Shown here: positions 52,149 through 59,792 of the stretch, piece by piece
Layout of the letters: every line of letters begins with the position of its first letter
Numbering within the stretch: the first letter of the stretch is position 1
Source: JAEUMY01 sp031394355
GTDB lineage: Bacteria > Pseudomonadota > Gammaproteobacteria > Burkholderiales > Usitatibacteraceae
Direction of reading: 5' to 3'
DNA length: 64,000 nt
Assembly (NCBI GenBank): GCA_031394355.1
Contig: JANNSU010000023.1
Coordinates: forward strand, 1 to 64,000
Notes under the pieces: model-generated
Database searches by the model: none
What the model saw: only the letters and a program-made list of their open reading frames with translations
What the model was told of the DNA's origin: nothing
Translations under genes and position numbers: made by a program

Positions 52149-53084
52149 TCAGGCGTCGACTACGCCGATGAGCACGCCCACATGCGCACCCACGCTGCGG
52201 GCGAGGGCGTCGAGCGCGTAGCCGCCTTCGAGTGTGGAGACGATGCGCCCGCTGGCGTGACGTTCCGCCACCTCGACCAGCCGCGCCGTCACCCAGGCGT
52301 AGTCGGCATCCACCCAGCCCAGGTTGGCCATGTCGTCCTCGCGATGTGCGTCGAATCCTGCAGAGATCACCAGCAGCTCCGGCTGGAAGGCGTCCAGCGC
52401 GGGCAGCCAGCGCTCGGTCACGACCGAGCGCATCAAATCGCCACCCGTGCGCGGCGGCAGCGGCACGTTGACCATGTTGGTGCCTTTCGGCTCGTCACCG
52501 AGATAGGGATACAGCGGATGCTGAAAGGTGGAGACCATCAGCACCTCGTCGTCGCCCGCCAGGATGTCCTCGCTGCCGTTGCCATGGTGCACATCGAAGT
52601 CGATGAGGGCCACGCGTTTCGCGCCATGCACGCGCTGCGCCTGACGCACGGCGATGGCGGCATTGTTGTAAACACAGAATCCCATGGCGGCATCCCGTTC
52701 CGCATGATGGCCCGGCGGACGCACGGCGCAGAAGGCGCGCTGGGTCTCGCCTTTCATCACCAGATCGGCGGCCAGCGTGGCGGCACCGGCCGCATGGCGC
52801 GCGGCGGTAAACGTGTGCGGATTCATCAGCGTGTCCGGATCAATCTGATGGTAACCAGACGCCGGCGCCCAATCGCGAATATTCGCAAGGTGGTGCGCAG
52901 TGTGGGCGCGCAAAAGCTGCTCGTCCGTGATTTCGGGGGCGGTGTAGGGCGGCATCAGGTCCAGAAAGCCCTTCGCCAACAGGTAGTCCTGGATAGCCGC
53001 CAGGCGCTCCGGGCATTCCGGGTGTCCGGGGCCCATTTCGTGACGCATCGAGGAGGGGTGGGTAATGTAGGCGGTGATGCTCAT
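52149..53084 (-). CDS. Histone-deacetylase/AcuC-family deacetylase
   Basis: A 311-residue arginase-fold zinc amidohydrolase. PPGHHAERDAAMGFCVYNN supplies the catalytic His pair. Zinc ligands are the Asp and His of IDFDVHHGNG and the later Asp in SAGFDAH; the closing Gly-rich loop is STLEGGYAL. Family members remove acyl groups from lysine or small amines, and AcuC reverses acetylation of acetyl-CoA synthetase. It precedes the Pat gene by 11 bp, suggesting writer and eraser in one transcript. GGAG precedes the start. An iterated palindrome encodes ANIR in HHLANIRDWAP. Confidence 0.87.
   Translation of the reverse strand: MSITAYITHPSSMRHEMGPGHPECPERLAAIQDYLLAKGFLDLMPPYTAPEITDEQLLRAHTAHHLANIRDWAPASGYHQIDPDTLMNPHTFTAARHAAGAATLAADLVMKGETQRAFCAVRPPGHHAERDAAMGFCVYNNAAIAVRQAQRVHGAKRVALIDFDVHHGNGSEDILAGDDEVLMVSTFQHPLYPYLGDEPKGTNMVNVPLPPRTGGDLMRSVVTERWLPALDAFQPELLVISAGFDAHREDDMANLGWVDADYAWVTARLVEVAERHASGRIVSTLEGGYALDALARSVGAHVGVLIGVVDA
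52875..52886. repeat. Iterated palindrome copy 23, inside the deacetylase gene
   Basis: Perfect 12-bp core read in frame on the - strand as GCG AAT ATT CGC, Ala-Asn-Ile-Arg. Confidence 0.88.
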
Positions 53085-53345
53085 GCTGGTTGACTCCGAT
53101 TTTCACCCACAATATGCATCCACAACATCCACACACATTGTTCTCCAGCGCTGTGCGGCAAGCGGGAACGGGCCCGCTTGTCTGGCATCAAAGGAGCACG
53201 GGTACTTTGCGCCCGCATTGTTTCAATCCGTAAACGACGCAACGCGGGTCTACTCAAGGGGATAATACGCGTCCTGGGTACGCTTCAGCACGGCCCGCCC
53301 TGATCTGCACGAATCCGTTCCATGCCGCTGAATTTCTGATTGCCG

Positions 53346-54227
53346 ATGTCCGCTTCCGCAATGCCCCCAGCCGATCAACCTGCCGCGCCATGTGGTGTGC
53401 AACCCGGTGTGCAGCCTGGTGCGCAACCCACTGCGCGACCCGCCGCGAGCGCACTGCGCTGGCGCGATGCCCGTTTCTGGGTGTTGTTGCTGCTGTCGAT
53501 CCTGCTGCACACAACGCTCATTGTCGTGGTGAAGAAAGACCCGCTGGAAACGGGCGAAGCGGCATCGAAGCTGGCCGGGCCGCTGAATGTGCGTATCGCC
53601 CCCAAGGCGGAGCCGGTGGAACCCGAGATCACGCCGCCGCCCGCACCGCCCAAGGTGGTGCCGCGCCTCTTCACTTCGCCCCGACGCACGCCTGATCGGC
53701 CGGCCCTGCCGCTGCCGCCGCCCGACCCGACGCCGCCTGCGCCGCCCGTGGTGGCTCCCCCGCAGCCGCCGCTGAGCTTCGAGCAGATGGTGGCCGCCCG
53801 CCGTGCCCAGCGCGCACCCACCGTGAGCGAACATGCGGCAGCGCGCGCCGAATCGGAGTCGCGCATGGCGGGCAATCGAGCCGATGCCGCCGTGAGTCGT
53901 AACCTCGGCACGCTGAAAGAGGATGGCACCAGCGGCGTGTTCGTCGTATTGAACAAGGGATCGCGCTATGGCACCTTCCAGTTCCGTGGCTGGAAGCGCG
54001 AGGACCGCAACAACTGGCGCGAAACCATCGAAGTCGATGCCGGCAACGGCGGGGATGTCGAGCTCGCCATCGTGCGCCGCATGATCGAGCTTATCCGCGG
54101 CCACTATCAAGGCAATTTCAACTGGGAGTCGCACCGCCTCGGCCGCGTGATTCCGCTGTCCGCGCGGGTGGAGGACCAGGCCGGGCTGGAAGCGTTCATG
54201 CTGCAGGAGTTTTTCAAGGACCGCTGA
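53346..54227 (+). CDS. Pro-rich inner-membrane protein, TonB-like N-terminus
   Basis: A 293-residue protein with a short cytosolic lead containing tandem VQPG units (GVQPGVQPGAQP), one helix (FWVLLLLSILLHTTLIVVV) and a proline-rich periplasmic stretch of about 80 residues (PEITPPPAPPKVVP, PPPDPTPPAPPVVAPPQPP). It ends in a folded C-terminal domain that is not TonB-C (VFVVLNKGSRYGTFQFRGWK, ending LQEFFKDR). The start is ATG 53346, or TTG 53340. Role unknown; it may span the periplasm. Confidence 0.72.
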   Translation: MSASAMPPADQPAAPCGVQPGVQPGAQPTARPAASALRWRDARFWVLLLLSILLHTTLIVVVKKDPLETGEAASKLAGPLNVRIAPKAEPVEPEITPPPAPPKVVPRLFTSPRRTPDRPALPLPPPDPTPPAPPVVAPPQPPLSFEQMVAARRAQRAPTVSEHAAARAESESRMAGNRADAAVSRNLGTLKEDGTSGVFVVLNKGSRYGTFQFRGWKREDRNNWRETIEVDAGNGGDVELAIVRRMIELIRGHYQGNFNWESHRLGRVIPLSARVEDQAGLEAFMLQEFFKDR

Positions 54228-54382
54228 ATGCGGCTGTGGCTTTGTCCGCTCGAACAGGCGGTCGGTCGCATGGCAGGATTGTCGTAACGGTCTCGTGGCA
54301 TCATCCTGCCCGAAGCATTTTCGCAACACCCGAACCCCGAACCCCGATCCCCTATCTCCTATCCCCCAAAAAGGACCCCACC

Positions 54383-55180
54383 ATGGCCATGGATGTCATT
54401 GATTACACCGTGCACGGCGACGACATGCAGTACGTCGATATTGTGCTCGACCCGAGCGAGGCCGTTGTGGCCGAGGCAGGCGGGCTCATGTACCTGGAAG
54501 CTGGTATCGAGATGGACACCATCTTCGGTGACGGCTCGGAGCAGCAAGGTGGCGGCCTCTTTGGCAAGCTGCTCGGTGCGGGCAAGCGTCTGGTCACCGG
54601 CGAGTCGCTCTTCATGACTGTGTACCAGAACAAGTCCAACGAGCGGCGTTCGCTCGCGTTTGCCGCACCGTACCCCGGCAAGATCGTGCCGCTGGATCTC
54701 GCCAAGCTGGGCGGTGAATTCCATGTGCAGAAGGATTCGTTCCTCTGTGGCGCCAAGGGTGTCGCCATCGGCATCGCGTTCCAGCGCAAGATCGGCACCG
54801 GTCTCTTTGGCGGCGAAGGCTTCATCATGCAGAAGCTCACCGGCGACGGACTCGCGTTTGCCCATGCCGGCGGCACGCTCATGGAGCGCGAGCTGAAGGC
54901 GGGCGAGCAACTGCGCATCGACACCGGCTGTGTGGTCGGCTATCAGCCCAGCGTCACTTTCGACGTGCAGTACGTCGGCAAACTCAAGACCGCGCTCTTC
55001 GGCGGCGAGGGACTCTTCTTCGCCGTGCTCACCGGCCCCGGAAAGATCATCCTGCAATCGCTGCCGTTCTCGCGCCTCGCCGGGCGAATATTCGCAGCGG
55101 CGCCGCAGGGTGGCGGCAAGGCGCAGGGTGAGGGGTCAGTGCTGGGCGGGTTGGGGAACATACTCGACGGGGACAACTGA
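54383..55180 (+). CDS. TIGR00266 / AIM24-family protein
   Basis: A 265-residue cytosolic beta-rich protein of the AIM24/TIGR00266 family. Repeated blocks such as GLFGKLLGAGKRLVTGESLFM, GTGLFGGEGFIMQKLTGDG and KTALFGGEGLFFAVLTGPGKIILQSLPFSRLAGRI give the tandem beta-prism pattern. Function unknown; widespread in bacteria and mitochondria. AAAGGA upstream of the ATG. The palindrome near the end is read as RIFA in LAGRIFAAAPQ, and the tail after it is Gly-rich. Confidence 0.87.
   Translation: MAMDVIDYTVHGDDMQYVDIVLDPSEAVVAEAGGLMYLEAGIEMDTIFGDGSEQQGGGLFGKLLGAGKRLVTGESLFMTVYQNKSNERRSLAFAAPYPGKIVPLDLAKLGGEFHVQKDSFLCGAKGVAIGIAFQRKIGTGLFGGEGFIMQKLTGDGLAFAHAGGTLMERELKAGEQLRIDTGCVVGYQPSVTFDVQYVGKLKTALFGGEGLFFAVLTGPGKIILQSLPFSRLAGRIFAAAPQGGGKAQGEGSVLGGLGNILDGDN
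55084..55095. repeat. Iterated palindrome copy 24, inside the TIGR00266 gene
   Basis: Perfect 12-bp core read as RIFA, at the border between the folded domain and a Gly-rich tail. Confidence 0.88.
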
Positions 55181-55198
55181 TAGGGAAGCACAAAGCCC

Positions 55199-55281
55199 GT
55201 CATACCGGCGAAGGCCAGTATCCAGTCTTGATCGTCGACATGATGCGGGCTGGCATGGATACCGGCTTTCGCCGGTATGAC
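55199..55281. repeat. Dispersed hairpin repeat (CCGGCGAAAGCCGG type), copy 2
   Basis: 83 bp bounded by inverted arms GTCATACCGGCGAAGGCC and a complementary GGCTTTCGCCGGTATGAC. Same family as 47828-47909. Located in the gap after the TIGR00266 gene. Confidence 0.75.
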
Positions 55282-55382
55282 GATCTACGCAGCGTGTATC
55301 CCGGATGTAGCAAATTGGAATCCGGGCACGACACCACAACTGCGCGGGTTGCGGCTGGCCCGCGCAAATGGTTGAATGAGTC

Positions 55383-55607
55383 ATGAACAAACGAGTGACT
55401 GTCGTGCTGAAGATGGATGCGGACGTTTCAGCGATGCTGCGTCGCGCATCCAGTATTACTGGCAAGTCTGCCGATGACCTCGTCGACGAGGCCGTGCGCG
55501 CGTGGATTGCCGCTCACCCTGACGAAGCAGGCACTTCAAAGGTTGAGCGCGCATTTCAGGACAGTCTTGTTCAGTTTGACGAACTCTACCGCCGTCTCGC
55601 CAAGTGA
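55383..55607 (+). CDS. Small ribbon-helix-helix-like protein
   Basis: A 74-residue protein. NKRVTVVLKMDADVSAMLRRASSITGKSADDLVDEAVRAWIAAH has the beta-strand plus two-helix layout of MetJ/Arc-type ribbon-helix-helix proteins. It may be an orphan antitoxin-like regulator. No toxin gene follows: the Sua5 gene starts at its stop codon. Confidence is moderate on fold only. Confidence 0.6.
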   Translation: MNKRVTVVLKMDADVSAMLRRASSITGKSADDLVDEAVRAWIAAHPDEAGTSKVERAFQDSLVQFDELYRRLAK

Positions 55608-56650
55608 CTGACGTTGCCGATCCTGTGGCGCAGGATATCCTCGCCGCCGCCCAACATCTCGCCCAAGGCAACCTGGTGGCCCTGCCCACCGAAACCGTCT
55701 ACGGCCTCGGTGCGGATGCAGGCAATGAAACGGCCGTTGCAAAGATCTTCAAGGCCAAGGGCAGGCCGTCGGACCATCCGCTCATCGTGCATGTGGCGCG
55801 CGATGCGGATCTCGCCGACTTCACCCGGGATCTGCCCGTCGCTGCGGAGAAGCTCATCGAGGCCTTCTGGCCCGGCCCGCTCACGCTGATCCTCCGCAAA
55901 TCCTCGCGTATTCCGGATGTGGTCACTGGCGGGCAGGATTCTGTCGGCCTGCGCTGTCCCGCCCACCCGCTGGCGCAGGCGCTGCTGTCAGAGTTCGCCC
56001 GGATCGGCTCCGGCATTGTCGCCGCACCGTCTGCCAACAAGTTCGGTCACGTCTCACCCACCACGGCGGAGCATGTGAAGAGCGAATTCGGCGCGGCCGT
56101 GGGCAAGAGCATTCTGTTGCTCGATGGCGGGCCGTGCGACGTCGGCATCGAGTCGACCATCCTCGATCTGAGCGGCAGTGCGCCAGTATTGCTTCGCCCC
56201 GGTGCCATCACGCCAGCGCAGATCGCCGACATCATCGGCGTGAAGCCCAAGACCCGTGCGCAAGCCGAGAACACTGGCCCCGTGACGCGCGCCTCCGGTG
56301 ATCTCGCGTCGCACTACGCGCCGCGCACACCGCTGAAGCTGGTGCCGCCGACACAATTGAAGAAGGAAGTGGATGCGCTCCTGGAAAGCGGCAAGCGCGC
56401 TGCCGTGCTGGCGCTCACCACGCAGGCCGATGCCAATGTGTCACCCCCGGGTGTCGGTGTGCGTGCCGCGCGTCGGCTGGTGTGGATCACTGCGCCGTCG
56501 AATGCCGAGGAATACGCGCGCGATCTCTATGCCAATCTGCGTACGCTCGATGCCGCGGGTGCGGCGATGATTTTTGCGGAGTCACTGCCTGCGGCGAAGG
56601 CGTGGGAGGCGGTGCGGGATCGGATCACGCGGGCGGCGGTGAAGGGGTAG
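55604..56650 (+). CDS. L-threonylcarbamoyladenylate synthase (Sua5/TsaC)
   Basis: A 348-residue full-length Sua5. The YrdC domain contains VALPTETVYGLGADAGNETAVAKIFKAKGRPSDHPLIVHV and GPLTLILRKS. A linker and C-terminal Sua5 domain follow (SHYAPRTPLKLVP onward). It makes threonylcarbamoyl-AMP for the universal t6A tRNA modification at ANN-decoding tRNAs. The start is GTG at 55604, which overlaps the previous stop by 4 bp, implying coupled translation. Confidence 0.9.
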   Translation: MTDVADPVAQDILAAAQHLAQGNLVALPTETVYGLGADAGNETAVAKIFKAKGRPSDHPLIVHVARDADLADFTRDLPVAAEKLIEAFWPGPLTLILRKSSRIPDVVTGGQDSVGLRCPAHPLAQALLSEFARIGSGIVAAPSANKFGHVSPTTAEHVKSEFGAAVGKSILLLDGGPCDVGIESTILDLSGSAPVLLRPGAITPAQIADIIGVKPKTRAQAENTGPVTRASGDLASHYAPRTPLKLVPPTQLKKEVDALLESGKRAAVLALTTQADANVSPPGVGVRAARRLVWITAPSNAEEYARDLYANLRTLDAAGAAMIFAESLPAAKAWEAVRDRITRAAVKG

Positions 56651-56654
56651 ATCT

Positions 56655-56945
56655 ATGTCGTTCATGGCGGCCGCGTTGGGAAGGCTCAAGGCGGCTTCGG
56701 TGCCGTTAGCATGTCTTGGCATCGCGGTAGCTTTGGACAGGCTCGTTGTCTGGCCCGACTTTCCGCGCGGAACAGTATTGGTGGCTTTTGTTTTTCTCTG
56801 TGGTGTTGGAGCGGCCGGTGTTTCATTGCTGTGGCCCGCCCGCGCCGGGATGCCAGCGCCAAGTCGATGGCGCAGATTGGTCTTTTTTGTTGTGACTGCG
56901 GCAACCCTGTACTTCGCGATTTTCTGGGCAACGGTGAAACACTAG
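56655..56945 (+). CDS. Small membrane protein, unknown function
   Basis: A 96-residue protein with three hydrophobic segments (SVPLACLGIAVALDRLVV, VLVAFVFLCGVGAAGVSLLW, LVFFVVTAATLYFAIFWATV). Starts 4 bp after the Sua5 stop and is probably cotranscribed. No family recognised. Confidence 0.6.
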   Translation: MSFMAAALGRLKAASVPLACLGIAVALDRLVVWPDFPRGTVLVAFVFLCGVGAAGVSLLWPARAGMPAPSRWRRLVFFVVTAATLYFAIFWATVKH

Positions 56946-56947
56946 TT

Positions 56948-56969
56948 TGCTTGCGAATATTCGCAAGCA
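56948..56969. repeat. Iterated palindrome copy 25, extended to a 22-bp perfect palindrome
   Basis: The 14-bp form at 56952-56965 extends symmetrically with TGCT on the left and AGCA on the right. Two bp after a stop codon and 24 bp before the next ATG. Confidence 0.92.
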
Positions 56970-56993
56970 GTACCCACTCAAGTCAGAGCTTCC

Positions 56994-57401
56994 ATGTCGC
57001 CAACCAAACGTGCGCTTCTCGTTCTCTTTGCGGAGTTCGTGCCATGGATTGGCACGGCGCTTGGGTTGGTCCTCGCAGGTGCGATCTGGCATCTCATCGG
57101 TGATCGCGAATGGCGCATTCCACTTGTGGCGTCAGTGTGTATCGGCGTATCGCTGGCTTCGTACTGGTGGGCGTTCAAGTTGGCGCCAGAGTGGATTCGT
57201 TCTGCCGAGACAGATGATTACGATACTTCCAACTCGACTTATGAGGCCATCGTTGTTCAGCAATCTGGGCAGCCCAGGGCAGCGAAGCCTCCGCTCAAAT
57301 CACCCGCTTCCGAATCTGCGTCACCACAATCTCTGCAACCACCACCACGCCCAGAATCGCCAGCAGGCACATCGCCACGCGATTCCACTGGAACAGGTTG
57401 A
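56994..57401 (+). CDS. Membrane protein whose 3' end overlaps phnE antisense
   Basis: A 135-residue product. Residues 1-70 hold two membrane helices (LLVLFAEFVPWIGTALGLVLAGAIWHL and PLVASVCIGVSLASYWWAFKL). Residues about 101-135, a Ser/Pro-rich tail, come from DNA antisense to the last 107 bp of phnE. A tail of that composition looks like shadow translation, so the original stop codon may have been lost. Two genes sharing DNA this way is unusual. Confidence 0.5.
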   Translation: MSPTKRALLVLFAEFVPWIGTALGLVLAGAIWHLIGDREWRIPLVASVCIGVSLASYWWAFKLAPEWIRSAETDDYDTSNSTYEAIVVQQSGQPRAAKPPLKSPASESASPQSLQPPPRPESPAGTSPRDSTGTG

Positions 57402-58104
57402 GGGCGGTATCCAGCGCGAGACCGATGCCGCCTGCACCGACCAGGCCCAGCACGGCAGATTCACGCACGTTGATGTCCCAGCGGAAGAGCACGATGGCGA
57501 CGAACGACGGCTTCACTTGCGGCCAGTAGCCCTTGAGAATGACGGACATGAGCGGTGCGCCGGTTGCGGTGAGTGCCTCGATGCTGCCCTTGTTGGATTC
57601 CTCCAGCGCTTCGCCGAGGAGCTTGCCGGTGAAGCCGATGGAGTGGAACGCGATGGCCAGCGTGCCCGCCAATGCGCCGGGGCCGAACACCGCGACGAAG
57701 AAGAGTGCCCAGATGAGCGTGTTGACCGAGCGGCAGGCGACGAGGATGAATTTGGCCGCGTAGTTGAGCCACGGTACTGGCGTCACGTTGGCGGCCGCCA
57801 GAAAGCCGATCGGCACGGCCATGATCACGGCCAGGATGGTGCCCAGTGTGGCGATGTGCAGCGTGTCGAGCAATGCGGCGTGAATGCCCTCGGGGTAGTG
57901 GTCGAACGCGATGGGCCACATGCGCTTCAGCATGTCTGCCATCTGCTCCGGCGCATCGACGATGAACTCCGGAATGATCTGCACCGTCCGCGCCGAGGCG
58001 AAGACTGCGGCCACGATTGCGAAATAGACGATGAAGCGGCCGATGCGTTGCGCAGGTGTAAAGCGCGTCCACTCACGCTCTGCGATGGCGTCCGGACCCG
58101 TCAT
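57295..58104 (-). CDS. phnE: Phosphonate-type ABC permease PhnE, second copy
   Basis: A 269-residue permease of the PhnE family. It has about six helices and the EAA-type loop TGKLLGEALEESNKGSIEALTATGAPLMSVI, which contacts PhnC. It overlaps the upstream phnE by 4 bp. Two PhnE-type subunits per system are common in phosphonate/phosphite transporters. The last 107 bp are shared antisense with the 56994 gene. Confidence 0.88.
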   Translation of the reverse strand: MTGPDAIAEREWTRFTPAQRIGRFIVYFAIVAAVFASARTVQIIPEFIVDAPEQMADMLKRMWPIAFDHYPEGIHAALLDTLHIATLGTILAVIMAVPIGFLAAANVTPVPWLNYAAKFILVACRSVNTLIWALFFVAVFGPGALAGTLAIAFHSIGFTGKLLGEALEESNKGSIEALTATGAPLMSVILKGYWPQVKPSFVAIVLFRWDINVRESAVLGLVGAGGIGLALDTALNLFQWNRVAMCLLAILGVVVVAEIVVTQIRKRVI

Positions 58105-58880
58105 GCGAATATTCGCTTGATACGGACGGTAAGCACCTCGCCGATCATGATGAGCGCGATGATGGTGAGGACGATGGTGCAGACGAAGTCGTAGTCGAAG
58201 CGCTGGAAGGCCGCGAACAGCGTGCCGCCGATGCCGCCCGCGCCGACGATGCCCACCATGGTGGAGTTGCGCACGTTGGCGTCGGTCTCATAGGCGACGA
58301 AGCCCATGAAGCGTGAAAATACCTGCGGCAGCACGGCGTAGAGCACGACGCTCATGAAGGGTGCGCCGGTGGCTCGCACTGCCTCCACCTGCTTCAGCGA
58401 AATCTCCTCGATGGCCTCGGTGAAGAGCTTGCCCACGAAGCCGACTGAAGCAACCGTGAGCGCCAGAATGCCCGCCAGCGCGCCGAAGCCCACCGCCTTC
58501 ACGAAGATGATGGCCACGATGACGGGGTGGAAGGAGCGGCACAGCACCATGATCATGCGCGATGGCCAGGTGAGCCAGACCGGCATGAGATTGCGCGCGG
58601 CCATGAGCGACAGCGGGAGCGAGATGATCACGCCGAACAGCGAGGCCAGAACGGCGATCTGCAGGCTCTCGGTCATGCCCTTGATGAGCAGCGCCATGCG
58701 CTCGGTGTTGGGCGGGAAGAGACGCGAGATGAACTTGGCGCCATGCTCCAGGCCGATGAGGAACCGCTCGAAGGTGAAATCGAGATGCGACACCGCATAG
58801 AACACGTAGGCCGCGAAGATCAGCCAGCCGGCGCGTGCCCACCAATTGACAGGAAACGCCTGTCGTGCGGCCGCGCTCAT
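58101..58880 (-). CDS. phnE: Phosphonate-type ABC permease PhnE, first copy
   Basis: A 259-residue PhnE-type permease. The EAA loop VGKLFTEAIEEISLKQVEAVRATGAPFMSVVLYAVLPQ is diagnostic. It overlaps phnC by 4 bp on one side and the second phnE on the other. Its last codons are an iterated palindrome read as VRIKRIFA followed by TGA, which abuts the next start. Confidence 0.88.
   Translation of the reverse strand: MSAAARQAFPVNWWARAGWLIFAAYVFYAVSHLDFTFERFLIGLEHGAKFISRLFPPNTERMALLIKGMTESLQIAVLASLFGVIISLPLSLMAARNLMPVWLTWPSRMIMVLCRSFHPVIVAIIFVKAVGFGALAGILALTVASVGFVGKLFTEAIEEISLKQVEAVRATGAPFMSVVLYAVLPQVFSRFMGFVAYETDANVRNSTMVGIVGAGGIGGTLFAAFQRFDYDFVCTIVLTIIALIMIGEVLTVRIKRIFA
58105..58116. repeat. 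Iterated palindrome copy 26, at the phnE/phnE junction
   Basis: Perfect 12-bp core on the - strand encoding the last residues RIFA of the first PhnE and directly followed by the ATGA start/stop overlap. Confidence 0.88.
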
Positions 58881-59635
58881 TCCATCCAGTCCTCGCCACC
58901 GTAAATGGTGGCCAGATGTTCGTCGGTGATGGCATCGGGCGGGCCGTCGAACACCACGCTGCCGCCAGCCATGCCGACGATGCGCTGGGCGAACCGCTTG
59001 GCGAGGCCAACGTTGTGGATGTTGACGATGACGGGAAAGCCGTGCCGGTCGGACAGATCACGCATGAGACTCATGATCTCCACCGATGTCTTGGGGTCCA
59101 GCGACGAGGTCGGCTCGTCAGCCAGCAAGAGTTTGGGCTGTTGCATCATGGCGCGGGATATGCCGACGCGTTGACGCTGGCCGCCGGACAGCGCGTCGGC
59201 GCGCTGCTGGGCGAAGCCTGCGAGTCCGACCGTGTCCAGCAGCGAATACGCACGCTCGATGTCCTCGGCCGGAAAGCGGCGCAGCCACGCATCGAACGGC
59301 GACATATAGCCCAGGCGGCCGGAGAGCACGTTCTCCATCACCGTGAGCCGCTCCACGAGGTTGTATTCCTGGAACACCATGCCTATCGAGCGCCGCGCGA
59401 GACGCAGCTCGCCGCGGGATAGCTTGGTGAGATCGCGACCCTCCAGCAGGATTTCGCCGGCGGTGGGCTCAACGAGTCGGTTTATGCAGCGGATCAGCGT
59501 GGACTTGCCTGTGCCCGACGGGCCGATCACTGCGGTGATACCCGTGTTGCCGAAATCGAGATTGATGTCACGCAGCACGGGCTTGCCGGCAACGTAGGAC
59601 TTGGACAGATGCTTGATGGACAGCGTGGCGGTCAT
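58877..59635 (-). CDS. phnC: Phosphonate-type ABC ATPase PhnC
   Basis: A 252-residue nucleotide-binding subunit: Walker A GPSGTGKSTLIR, signature ALSGGQRQRVGISRAMMQ, Walker B LLLADEPTSSLD, switch His in IVNIHNVGLA. PhnC features are MVFQEYNLVERLTVMENVLSGRLGY. It energises uptake of phosphonates, phosphite or phosphate esters bound by PhnD. Confidence 0.9.
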   Translation of the reverse strand: MTATLSIKHLSKSYVAGKPVLRDINLDFGNTGITAVIGPSGTGKSTLIRCINRLVEPTAGEILLEGRDLTKLSRGELRLARRSIGMVFQEYNLVERLTVMENVLSGRLGYMSPFDAWLRRFPAEDIERAYSLLDTVGLAGFAQQRADALSGGQRQRVGISRAMMQQPKLLLADEPTSSLDPKTSVEIMSLMRDLSDRHGFPVIVNIHNVGLAKRFAQRIVGMAGGSVVFDGPPDAITDEHLATIYGGEDWME

Positions 59636-59675
59636 GAGACTTTCACCGGGAGCGTACAGGGAGCCTGAAAACTAC

Positions 59676-59765
59676 AACAGCGGCATGAACTACAGCGGCG
59701 GCATGAACGACAACGGCGGCAGGAACAACAACGGCGGCAGGAACAACAACGGCGGTAATAGCGTC
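59676..59765. repeat. 18-bp tandem repeat in the phnD-phnC gap
   Basis: Five consecutive 18-bp units (consensus AACGGCGGCAGGAACAAC); units 3 and 4 are identical and the outer ones diverged. The whole gap (59636-59792) is 157 bp. On the + strand it would read as NGGRNN repeats, but a short 63-codon frame there is probably not a gene. Confidence 0.85.
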
Positions 59766-59792
59766 CCGCCGTCGTCGTGCTACCTGGAATGA

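Noticed and set aside
59601..59792. 63-codon + strand gene with NGGRNN repeats
   Set aside because: It coincides with the 18-bp tandem repeat in the phnD-phnC gap, has no ribosome site and overlaps the start of phnC antisense.
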